A stretch of 5,363 bases of DNA, taken from Candidatus Hydrogenedentota bacterium. Its GTDB lineage: Bacteria; Hydrogenedentota; Hydrogenedentia; Hydrogenedentales; CAITNO01. The position numbers were made by a program, and so were the translations under genes. This document shows positions 1-5,363 of this stretch, piece after piece. The stretch's first letter is position 1, and each line of letters begins with the position of its first letter. The notes under the pieces were generated by a model. It was not told the origin of the DNA and did not search any database. It was given only the letters and a program-made list of their open reading frames with translations. Location: assembly GCA_029554925.1 (NCBI GenBank), contig JAKPUV010001347.1:1-5363 (forward strand), read 5' to 3'.

Positions 1-358
1 GCATGTGGTCCGGCGTGGTCACCGTGACGGCGTCCAGGTTCTTGTGCTCCTTGTCCAGCATCTCGCGGTAGTCGCGGTACACCTTCGCGTTCGGGAACCG
101 CTTCACCATCTCGCCGAGGTGGTTCGCGTCCACGTCGCACAGGGCGTAGATGTTCTCGCCGCTCACCCCGTCCACATCGCCGCCGCCCATCATGCCACCC
201 ACGCCGATGCAGCCCATGCTCAGCTTGTCGCTCGGGGCGGCCTGCCCCGACCCCGCGAGCACATGGCGCGGGACGATGGTGAACAGCGGGAACGTTGCGG
301 TGGCGGCCAGAAACGCGCGCCGCGTGGTCTTAGGCGTCCTGGGGGATTCCTTGCTCAT
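1..358 (-). CDS. Gfo/Idh/MocA-family oxidoreductase with Tat signal, N-terminal part (runs off left edge)
   Basis: The first 119 codons of a gene that continues beyond the left edge. Seen: the protein begins MSKESPRTPKTTRRAFLAA, with a twin-arginine motif (TRRAFL, residues 12-17), then a hydrophobic stretch and a likely cleavage zone near HVLAG, so export by the Tat pathway is predicted. It is followed by the Rossmann dinucleotide-binding start (KLSMGCIGVGGMMGGG), a CDVD segment where the second beta strand is expected, and a VTTPDHM segment near the edge. The last matches the family's ATP/TTP-D-H motif after the fourth strand. Known of the family: NAD(P)-dependent oxidation or reduction of sugars, cyclitols and related compounds; Tat-exported members are abundant in Planctomycetes-like genomes. 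The ATG at 358 is chosen because GAAGGAG lies 5 bases upstream and because it starts just before the Tat motif. The substrate cannot be told, as the C-terminal domain is outside the window. It lies 72 bases downstream of the peptidase gene on the same strand, so co-transcription is possible. Confidence 0.9.
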   Translation of the reverse strand, partial: MSKESPRTPKTTRRAFLAATATFPLFTIVPRHVLAGSGQAAPSDKLSMGCIGVGGMMGGGDVDGVSGENIYALCDVDANHLGEMVKRFPNAKVYRDYREMLDKEHKNLDAVTVTTPDHM

Positions 359-363
359 GATGG

Positions 364-370
364 CTCCTTC
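364..370 (-). promoter_or_regulatory. Ribosome binding site of the Gfo/Idh/MocA gene
   Basis: The minus strand reads GAAGGAG followed by five bases and then ATG at 358. This strong Shine-Dalgarno match fixes the start of the oxidoreductase immediately before its Tat signal. Confidence 0.75.
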
Positions 371-385
371 CCGGTGGGGGGTGGG

Positions 386-401
386 GTCCGGCGGCCCGGA
401 C
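386..401. repeat. Short inverted repeat (6-bp stem, 4-base loop) between peptidase and oxidoreductase genes
   Basis: GTCCGG and CCGGAC are separated by CGGC. The perfect 6-bp G+C-rich stem lies in the 72-base gap between the two minus-strand genes. On the minus strand it is followed by a C-rich run, not by T residues, so it does not look like an intrinsic terminator. It may be a minor mRNA structure upstream of the oxidoreductase ribosome binding site, or chance in G+C-rich DNA. Confidence 0.35.
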
Positions 402-430
402 GATTCCGTATTAGCCCTTAACCGGGCGTT

Positions 431-2792
431 TCATTGCAAGTCCGCCGGCGAGGCGGCGATCTCCAGCCGGTTGGTGATGTACATGTGCTGGCTGCGCAGG
501 GTGATGCCGTTGCGCATGGTGTTGGGTTCGGGGACCATGTGCGCCGGGCGCGGCGTGACCCCCGGGATGGAGGGGAACCCGTAGACAGAGGCGAAGGCCT
601 CGAACACCGGCGGGTCGCCCGGCTCCGTCTCCAGGACCACCTCGTAGCCGCCGGCGGGGAAGAGCTCGAAGGAGAGGGAGAAGGGGTCTTTTCCGGGTGT
701 CGTCGCAACTCCCGCGACGGTGGCCGCCGTCACGGGCGCGCCGCCGGTCTGGCGCAGTTCCATGCGGTAGGGGGCGTCGTGCGCGAACAGGCGCATCGTG
801 ACACGCCGCTTCCCGTCCACCGTTTCGTCCCGCACCCCCTCGGCGCGGACGCCGCGCAGGCTTTCGGCGACGGGCGCCTCAGCGCGGAGGTAATGGTCAC
901 CGTGCGCCCAGGGGAGCAGGTCAGAGATGGGCGCGCGCAGGCCCTTGGGGAAGAACTGCTGCGTCCACTCGTCCACCTTGACGTCCTCGCTGAGCCAGAA
1001 GGCCTTCCCGGAGTCCAGGTCCGCGGTGTACACCACGGAGTTCATCAGGGGCCGGTCCTTGCAGGGCTTTCCGATCAGGAGCCCCGCGCCCAGCAGCGCG
1101 AGCGACAGCACGGCGGCGGCCGCGCCAAGGGCCCACGAGCGGCGCACCCGGGCCAGCAGCGACATCACCGGCATGAGGGTGAGCAGGATGACGACGACCA
1201 GCGCGGCGAGGATGGGCGCGCCGAGAATGTTGATCATCCACATGAGCTGCTGCCATCCGGGCGGCAGGAGGCACAGGGCGGGCGCGGCGAAGAGGGCCGC
1301 CGCCAGCAGGAGGCCCGGGCCGGGCTCGCCCTTGCGGCTTCCCGCCAGCAGCAGGAGCAGCGCGCCGGCGCCGAAGATCACGGGCCAGGTGAAGAGGTAT
1401 GCGCCGCCCGGAAACAGCAGCGCCGCCCCAGCGACCAGGGGGCGGCCAGGCCATCGCGGCGGCCTGGAGTTCGGCGGCCCGGAGCCGTCGGGCCGCGGGG
1501 AGATACACCAGCAGCGCCGCCGCCAGGGCCATGAGGCCAAAGGAGACACTGAAGAGGTTGCCGTCGTAGAGGGCGCGCGGTTCGGGGATGTAGGTGAGCT
1601 TCACCGTGTACAGGTGCAACACGTTCTCATAGCCGAAGACCACGCAGAACATGCCGAGCGCGAGCAGCGCGGCCGCGCCCGCCGCCGCGGGGAAGAGCAG
1701 CAGGGCCTTCACATAGCCCCCCAGCGTGATGCGGCGTGTCACAAGCCCGGCGAGGGTGGCCAGCAGCAGGGCGGCGATGGCCAGAACGGCCAGGGGTTTT
1801 TCCCGGGAGAGGGGGTACTGGACCAGGTTGAATCCCAGCGCGTTGAAATAGACGTCGTTGCCGCCGCCGAGGTCCACCGTTGCGAAGTCCGCGTTCCCGA
1901 AATGCCCGATGGTCCCCATGACATGGGCGCCGAAATGCTGAATGCTGTCCGGGTCCATGTGCTCCGGCGAGTCGTTCATCGTGTGGTACCACATGAACTT
2001 GTCAATGTACGCGACGTTGTAGCCCTTCATGCCCGCGTTGCGGAACCGGGTGAAGTCCCCACCGAAGGGCGACGCCTTGTAAATGGCAAACATGAGGGAG
2101 CTGGACACGGGCAGCGCGCCGTGGGCCGTCGCCGCGCGCAGCTCGCGGATGGCCGTGCCGTTTCCCGACGAGGTCTCGAAGACCAGGGCCGTCCCGCGCG
2201 TGCCGCGCACGTCCAGACAGCTCATGACGCCGACCTCCGCCGCCAGGGGGTGCGTGCAGAAGCCCTCCGCCCCGTAGCCCCCGATCTCCTCCGCGTCCGC
2301 GAAGACAAACACCACGTCGTTGCGCGGGCGCGGGCGGTTCATGAGGGCGCGCGCCGCCTCCAGCATGGCCACGCACCCCGCAATGTCATCCGTGGCCCCG
2401 GGGCCGTAGGGCACCGAGTCGTAATGCGCGCTGAAGGCCACCGAGCCCGTGCTGTCCGTGCCGGGGATGCGCCCGATCACCGCCTGCTGCAGGCGGACCG
2501 TGTTCCCGTTCACGGCGGGCTTGGACATGAATTCCGCCTCCACCCCCATGCGCCGCAGTTCCTCCAGGAAATATTTCGCCACCTCATCGTTCTGCCGGGA
2601 CCCCGCCGGATGCGGCACGGCGGAGCACGCGAACCCGTGCGCAATCGCCCGGTGCGCCGAGAACAGGTCCGCCGGGGCGTCCTTCGGAAGCGCCTTCGGC
2701 GGCCGCTGCGCCAGCACGCTGTATCCGGCAAGCCCCGCCGCAAACAGGGAGGCGGCGAGGGCGCAGACAAGGACGGTACGGTTTGCGGGCAT
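431..2792 (-). CDS. M28-family zinc peptidase with C-terminal polytopic membrane domain; reading frame broken once
   Basis: Predicted metallopeptidase (aminopeptidase-like) with its catalytic domain outside the cytoplasm. Seen, numbering from the ATG at 2792: an N-terminal hydrophobic signal or anchor (about residues 6-26), then the M28 domain (about 45-300). Its metal and catalytic residues are in order: H123 and D125 in SAHYDS, D135 in GATDD, E168 and E169 in ADAEE, D194 in SCLDVRG, H270 in YHTMND. All expected di-zinc ligands and the general base are present. About seven hydrophobic segments follow (near 333-351, 363-388, 412-431, 450-483, 494-510, 523-547, 553-573), then a soluble domain of about 210 residues ending at 786. 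This layout resembles eukaryotic ERMP1/Fxna and yeast Pff1 and their bacterial relatives. The frame changes at a five-G run at 1438-1442; removing one base joins the frames smoothly (AMAWPP then LVAGAALLFPGG) into 786 residues. The start is supported by GAGG 7 bases upstream. It may be intact in the living cell if the extra base is a sequencing error. Its substrate is unknown. Confidence 0.88.
1438..1442 (-). other. Apparent single-base frameshift site in the M28 peptidase gene
   Basis: Five consecutive G on the plus strand (five C in the coding direction). Upstream, the peptidase frame reads ELQAAAMAWPPPG and then turns Arg/Pro-rich, as an off-frame reading does in G+C-rich DNA, until a stop near 921. 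One base later, the other frame gives a clean run of membrane segments and the C-terminal domain down to the stop at 431. Four C in place of five would restore one continuous frame. A homopolymer miscall or a real one-base insertion fits equally well. Confidence 0.85.
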
Positions 2793-2798
2793 GATTTT

Positions 2799-2803
2799 TC
2801 CTC
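2799..2803 (-). promoter_or_regulatory. Ribosome binding site of the M28 peptidase gene
   Basis: The minus strand reads GAGGA, with GAGG ending 7 bases before the ATG at 2792. This favours the MPANRTV start just before the hydrophobic signal over the in-frame ATG 23 codons upstream at 2861. That upstream ATG would place Pro- and His-containing residues in front of the signal. Confidence 0.65.
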
Positions 2804-2840
2804 GGGGGTGTCCGGGCACCTGTTCGGGATGATGGATACA

Positions 2841-2863
2841 TCTTGGCGTTCTTCCCGCCAAGA
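2841..2863. repeat. Perfect 8-bp inverted repeat in the divergent intergenic region
   Basis: TCTTGGCG (2841-2848) and CGCCAAGA (2856-2863) are exact reverse complements separated by 7 bases. The element lies 48-71 bases upstream of the peptidase start and about 125 bases upstream of the rightward promoter. It could be an operator for a dimeric regulator of the peptidase gene or a hairpin in its mRNA leader. It has no T-run on either side, so it is not a typical terminator. Function is inferred only from position and symmetry. Confidence 0.55.
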
Positions 2864-2885
2864 CGTCCCCGAAGAAGGACTTGGC
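2857..2885. repeat. Second, overlapping stem-loop sharing an arm with the 8-bp inverted repeat
   Basis: GCCAA (2857-2861) pairs with TTGGC (2881-2885), and GTCC (2865-2868) pairs with GGAC (2877-2880), with a three-base bulge and an 8-base loop. It uses the same CGCCAAGA arm as the 2841-2863 inverted repeat, so the two hairpins exclude each other. It may be a switchable leader structure or coincidence; confidence is low. Confidence 0.3.
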
Positions 2886-2915
2886 CCGTCGGGAGAGGGT
2901 TTCACAGGAGGCGCC

Positions 2916-2972
2916 ATGGCGGCGGATGCAAACCTGCGGATGCGCGAAAAATCAATAAAATCAAATACATAG
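2916..2972 (+). CDS. Doubtful 18-codon ORF with good ribosome binding site
   Basis: ATG at 2916 opens 18 codons (MAADANLRMREKSIKSNT) and ends at TAG. AGGAGG at 2906-2911 lies 4 bases upstream, which is close but usable. The start codon sits in a 10-bp palindrome, CGCCATGGCG (2912-2921). Against it being a gene: the last codons come from the A+T-rich tract in front of the rightward promoter, the peptide resembles nothing I know, and no clear promoter precedes it. A leader peptide is possible; chance is more likely. Confidence 0.15.
   Translation: MAADANLRMREKSIKSNT
2947..2970 (+). promoter_or_regulatory. A+T-rich tract upstream of the rightward promoter (possible UP element)
   Basis: Of 24 bases, 21 are A or T, a sharp contrast with the G+C-rich surroundings. 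The tract ends 17 bases before the -35 box at 2988. It therefore lies roughly 50 to 75 bases upstream of the expected transcription start, near where the RNA polymerase alpha subunit can contact DNA. It may raise transcription of the SGNH gene. Confidence 0.4.
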
Positions 2973-2987
2973 AGATGTTCAGGACGG

Positions 2988-3016
2988 TTGACACCACGAC
3001 ACAATTGCGATAGGAT
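2988..3016 (+). promoter_or_regulatory. Sigma70-type promoter for the SGNH hydrolase gene
   Basis: A perfect -35 box TTGACA (2988-2993), a spacer of exactly 17 bases, and a -10 box TAGGAT (3011-3016) that matches TATAAT at four of six positions, including the first two and the last. Transcription should start near 3023, giving a leader of about 60 bases before the ATG at 3084. It is the best promoter match I see in the window. No comparably good leftward promoter for the peptidase gene was found in this intergenic region. Confidence 0.7.
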
Positions 3017-3070
3017 TCAGTAGGCGCTATGAGTAGTCATTCCCATTATCCCCGGCCTTGCTGGGCGCAC

Positions 3071-3075
3071 AGGAG
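3071..3075 (+). promoter_or_regulatory. Ribosome binding site of the SGNH hydrolase gene
   Basis: AGGAG followed by 8 bases and then ATG at 3084. It supports the start MSFSKEHPRF, which puts a basic region and a hydrophobic signal core in the expected order. Confidence 0.7.
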
Positions 3076-3083
3076 ATGGTGAA

Positions 3084-5363
3084 ATGTCTTTTTCGAAAGA
3101 ACACCCCCGTTTTCAGCCTCCCCGCCGTGTTGCCCGACCCCTAACCGCCCTGCTTGTGACGGCCGCGGTTTGCGTCTGCGGGGTCATGGGCGAGGCGCAC
3201 GCGGTCAAGCGCATTCTGCTGGTGGGGGACAGCTGGGCGCAGTGGCCGTGGGACATGGGGGCCTTCCAGGCCGTGCTCAACGGGAACTACGGCGCGGGGG
3301 TGAACGAGGTGGAGGGGGAATACACGGCGCTGGGCGGATCCACCGCGGCGGGCTGGGCGGCCAACTTCACGCCCGACGAGGGCACCTTCCCGTCGCCGCC
3401 GGGCCACACGAACATGCGGGCGCTCGACCGCATCACCTGGTGCCTGAACACCTGGCCGACCATTGACATCATCCACCTGAGCATATCGGGCAACGACATG
3501 TGGTCGTGGCGGACCACCTGGACGCCGGAGCAGGAGGACGAGCTGTTCGACGCCATTGAGGCGAACGTGGGGGCGGTGGTCAGCTGGATCCGGACCAACC
3601 ATCCCCGCGTGAAGATCCTTCTTGCGGACTACGACTACCTGAACATCACCGAGACCTGCACCTACGGCATGGCGGAGTTCAACTGGCCCGCCGCCATCCT
3701 CGCGGGAACCCTGGGGTTCACGGTGGGGGACCTCGCGCAGAACAAGGCGAACAACCAGCAGATTAACCAGTTCTTCGCCCGGTTTTCCGAACGGAAGCGG
3801 GATATGGCGCAGGTCATAGACCGGTGCGACTATGTGCAGAATTTCGGCAACATCCAGTGGCGCGTCGGTTACGTGAACAGTCTGGGGCGCTTTTTCGACC
3901 CCTACACGGTGCCGCTTCCCGGCATGGCGCCGGACTACCTGCCCTTTCCCGGCGGCGATGTCACCTATGGAACCCCGTCCCTGTACATGAACATCATCGA
4001 GGGAAGCCAGCGCGACGCCATCCATCTGAGCGACCAGGGCTACCGCCTGCTTTTCGACAACTGCCTCATGCAGTACTACGCCGGATGGCTGGCGGACACC
4101 TCGGCGCCGTGGGTGCAGTCCGTCACGCGGGTGCAGCCCAGCCCGACAGAGCTGGCCCAGGTGCAGTTTCTTGTGACCTTCAGCGAGGGGGTGCGCGGGG
4201 TGGACGCCGCCGATTTCACCCTGGCGGGAAGCTCCGCCGCCGGGGCGTCCATCGTCTCGGTGACGGGCGCGCACAACGGCAGCACCCGCACCGTCACCGT
4301 GGACACCGCCGCCGCGCCCGACGGCACCCTCGGCCTCACCTTCACCGACAACGGCACGGTCTACGATGTCAACTGGAACGCTGTCGGCGGCGAGGGGACG
4401 GGGAACGGCGACTTCACGGCGGGGCAGGCCTACGTCCTCGACCGCACCGCGCCTTCCGCGCAGATTCTGCCCGGTGTCGCCGAGCCGACCGGGCTCTCAG
4501 CCGTGCCGTTCACGGTGATGTTCAGCGAGGCCGTGACGGGCTTCGACGTGTCGGACATCCAAGTGGCGGTCACCTACGGCACCGGCACCACCCAGGTGAC
4601 CGGGTTCAGCGGCGGCGGCGCCCAGTACTCCTTCCAGCTGGTCGCCAACCGCACGGAGCCCATGGCGGTGTCGGTCAGCGTGCCTGCGGGGGCAGCGGTG
4701 GACCAGGTGGGCAAGGGGAACGTGTTTTCCACCTACACGGACGGCGTGGACGACGCCTACGAGTTCCTCTTCACCGGCGGGGCGGGGGAGCCCGGCAACC
4801 TCTACGCCAGCAGCGGGCTGCTGGGAGACCTCACCGTGGCGGGCGCTGAGACGATTGCGGTCAACACCGGCGCCACGCCGCCGACCCTTCAGGTAGGGGC
4901 CGCGCCCGCCCTTCAGGGGAAGGTCGTGGCGGCCGTCGGCGGCAACGTCGCCAAGTTTGAGTTTGCCGATGTGGACGTCGCGGCGGCGGCCGCCGTCACG
5001 GTTGCCGGCGCTCGGCCCCTCGTCATCGCGGCGGCGGGCAACCTGCGGTGGGACGCGGCGGTGGACGTTTCCGCCGCCGTGCCCGGACGGGCGGGCGGCG
5101 GCATCGGCGGCGCGGGCGGCCCCGGCGCGGCGGGCGTCTCCGGCGGCGCGGGCGCCTCCTCGGGCGGCGCGGGCGGCCCCGGCGGCGGCGGCGGGACGGG
5201 CGGTCTTGACCTCAATGACGCGGGCAATGGCCCTGCCGCCGGTGGTGCCCGGGTTGCGCCCGCACCATCGGCACGGCGGGAAACACCGGCACCGCCGGGA
5301 CTATCGGAAGCGCCGGGTTCGGCGCGGCGGGCGGCCCGGGCAGCGGTGGCACCGGCGGCGGCG
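3084..5363 (+). CDS. Exported SGNH/GDSL-type hydrolase with Ig-like domains and glycine-rich tail (runs off right edge)
   Basis: Open from ATG at 3084 to the right edge (760 codons in the starting frame, no stop). Seen: a Sec signal peptide with basic residues near 14-18, a hydrophobic core at about 21-35, and a probable cut after AHA (38-40). The SGNH domain follows (about 41-337): block I GDS with nucleophile S50, block II glycine near 84-85 (ALGGST), block III GND with N137, and block V DAIH with D311 and H314. The complete set suggests an active esterase or acyl hydrolase, such as an acetyl esterase on polysaccharide; the substrate is not shown. Two bacterial Ig-like domains follow (about 340-455 and 456-552), each with the VTFSE/VMFSE-AV pattern near its start. 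A beta-rich stretch (about 555-665) has a TVAGARPLVIAAAGNL segment typical of surface proteins with glycine-rich inserts. The glycine-rich tail starts at 668. The frame seems to slip near 5247-5266, beyond which another frame keeps the glycine-rich pattern. It is likely secreted or surface-bound; any C-terminal anchor lies outside the window. Confidence 0.85.
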   Translation, partial: MSFSKEHPRFQPPRRVARPLTALLVTAAVCVCGVMGEAHAVKRILLVGDSWAQWPWDMGAFQAVLNGNYGAGVNEVEGEYTALGGSTAAGWAANFTPDEGTFPSPPGHTNMRALDRITWCLNTWPTIDIIHLSISGNDMWSWRTTWTPEQEDELFDAIEANVGAVVSWIRTNHPRVKILLADYDYLNITETCTYGMAEFNWPAAILAGTLGFTVGDLAQNKANNQQINQFFARFSERKRDMAQVIDRCDYVQNFGNIQWRVGYVNSLGRFFDPYTVPLPGMAPDYLPFPGGDVTYGTPSLYMNIIEGSQRDAIHLSDQGYRLLFDNCLMQYYAGWLADTSAPWVQSVTRVQPSPTELAQVQFLVTFSEGVRGVDAADFTLAGSSAAGASIVSVTGAHNGSTRTVTVDTAAAPDGTLGLTFTDNGTVYDVNWNAVGGEGTGNGDFTAGQAYVLDRTAPSAQILPGVAEPTGLSAVPFTVMFSEAVTGFDVSDIQVAVTYGTGTTQVTGFSGGGAQYSFQLVANRTEPMAVSVSVPAGAAVDQVGKGNVFSTYTDGVDDAYEFLFTGGAGEPGNLYASSGLLGDLTVAGAETIAVNTGATPPTLQVGAAPALQGKVVAAVGGNVAKFEFADVDVAAAAAVTVAGARPLVIAAAGNLRWDAAVDVSAAVPGRAGGGIGGAGGPGAAGVSGGAGASSGGAGGPGGGGGTGGLDLNDAGNGPAAGGARVAPAPSARRETPAPPGLSEAPGSARRAARAAVAPAAA
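5106..5184 (+). repeat. 22-bp direct repeat inside the glycine-rich tail
   Basis: An identical 22-base sequence occurs at 5106-5127 and 5163-5184, 57 bases (19 codons) apart and in the same frame, coding GGAGGPG each time. A 13-base core, GGCGGCGCGGGCG, occurs a third time at 5142-5154. The DNA-level identity, beyond the amino-acid pattern, suggests fairly recent duplication or slippage. Confidence 0.6.
5247..5266 (+). other. Apparent frameshift in the glycine-rich tail of the SGNH protein
   Basis: Up to about 5246 the SGNH frame reads glycine-rich (NDAGNGPAAGG). It then turns into ARVAPAPSARRETPAPPGLS, which is Arg/Pro/Ala-rich. From 5264 the frame that starts one base earlier reads TIGTAGNTGTAGTIGSAGF and stays glycine-rich to the edge. 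One missing base (or two extra) between 5247 and 5266 would join the two. The sequence here is low in complexity, so the exact place cannot be fixed. Confidence 0.65.

Larger units (their letters stand above)
5085..5363 (+). repeat. Glycine-rich (PGRS-like) low-complexity coding repeat
   Basis: Coding DNA for repeated GGAGG, GGPG and similar units, almost entirely G and C, continuing to the right edge. It looks like the polyglycine PGRS pattern known from mycobacterial PE-PGRS proteins and from many giant surface proteins of other phyla. Here it is joined to an SGNH protein, so no PE relationship is implied. Such DNA is prone to slippage and to sequencing and assembly errors. Confidence 0.75.

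Noticed and set aside
386..430. Intrinsic terminator after the peptidase gene
   Set aside because: The hairpin is short and no T-run follows on the minus strand.
921..1440. A natural C-terminus of the peptidase in the first frame, ending near 921
   Set aside because: The translation after AMAWPPPG is Arg/Pro-rich without membrane segments, while the neighbouring frame continues the membrane domain cleanly.
1430..1445. Programmed ribosomal frameshifting in the peptidase gene
   Set aside because: There is no adjacent stop codon, no Shine-Dalgarno-like stimulator in the right place and no clear slippery heptamer. A one-base homopolymer change explains it more simply.
434..1534. A 366-codon plus-strand open frame
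   Set aside because: It is antisense to the membrane and C-terminal part of the peptidase, has no ribosome binding site of note, and is biased to Arg, Gly and Gln.
927..2972. A 681-codon plus-strand open frame
   Set aside because: It lies antisense to the M28 peptidase, which has all its catalytic motifs. The translation is Arg/Gly/His-rich without any recognisable domain, typical of an antisense frame in G+C-rich DNA. Only its last 18 codons are mentioned, as a doubtful separate ORF.
2793..2990. Leftward promoter for the peptidase gene
   Set aside because: Only weak matches were seen, such as TTGGCG and TATCCA spaced by 17 bases across the inverted repeat, each about three of six. That is too poor to list as a promoter.
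3141..4274. A 377-codon minus-strand open frame
   Set aside because: It is antisense to the SGNH domain, whose GDS, GND and DxxH blocks are clear in the plus-strand frame.
3824..4849. A 341-codon plus-strand open frame in another frame
   Set aside because: It overlaps the SGNH and Ig-like coding frame and reads as an Arg/His/Gly-rich off-frame translation.
4913..5227. A proline-rich minus-strand open frame of 104 codons
   Set aside because: Its polyproline is just the reverse complement of the polyglycine-coding repeat.
5085..5363. CRISPR array or PE-PGRS gene
   Set aside because: The repeats are irregular, in frame and coding, without unique spacers. There is no PE domain, and the protein begins with an SGNH hydrolase.

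Overview
The window is G+C-rich bacterial DNA with mostly G or C at third codon positions. All three long genes have a recognisable Shine-Dalgarno sequence. The content is a Tat-exported Gfo/Idh/MocA oxidoreductase, a membrane-anchored M28 peptidase, and a very large exported SGNH hydrolase with Ig-like domains and a glycine-rich tail. This resembles large environmental genomes of the Planctomycetota, Verrucomicrobiota, Lentisphaerota or Hydrogenedentota type. That placement is inferred from gene style only; no marker gene is present.

Layout: (1) Positions 1-358, minus strand: the N-terminal 119 codons of a Gfo/Idh/MocA oxidoreductase with a twin-arginine signal, running off the left edge. 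(2) Positions 359-430: a 72-base gap with a short hairpin and the oxidoreductase ribosome binding site. (3) Positions 431-2792, minus strand: one M28-family zinc peptidase with a polytopic membrane domain. It is split into two frames by what looks like one extra base in a run of five G at 1438-1442; with one base removed it reads as a continuous 786-residue protein. (4) Positions 2793-3083: a divergent intergenic region. It holds an 8-bp perfect inverted repeat, an overlapping alternative hairpin, a doubtful 18-codon ORF, and a very good sigma70-type promoter pointing right. (5) Positions 3084-5363, plus strand: an exported SGNH/GDSL hydrolase, followed by two bacterial Ig-like domains, a beta-rich segment and a glycine-rich tail, running off the right edge. 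A second apparent frameshift lies in the tail near 5247-5266.

The peptidase and oxidoreductase genes are co-directional and close enough to be one transcription unit. The SGNH gene is divergent with its own promoter. All three products are predicted to act outside the cytoplasm: Tat-exported, membrane-anchored with the catalytic domain outside, and Sec-secreted. No common pathway is evident. I see no mobile element, CRISPR array, RNA gene or defence system. The most notable points are the two frame breaks, the domain architecture of the SGNH protein, and the symmetry elements in the divergent intergenic region.
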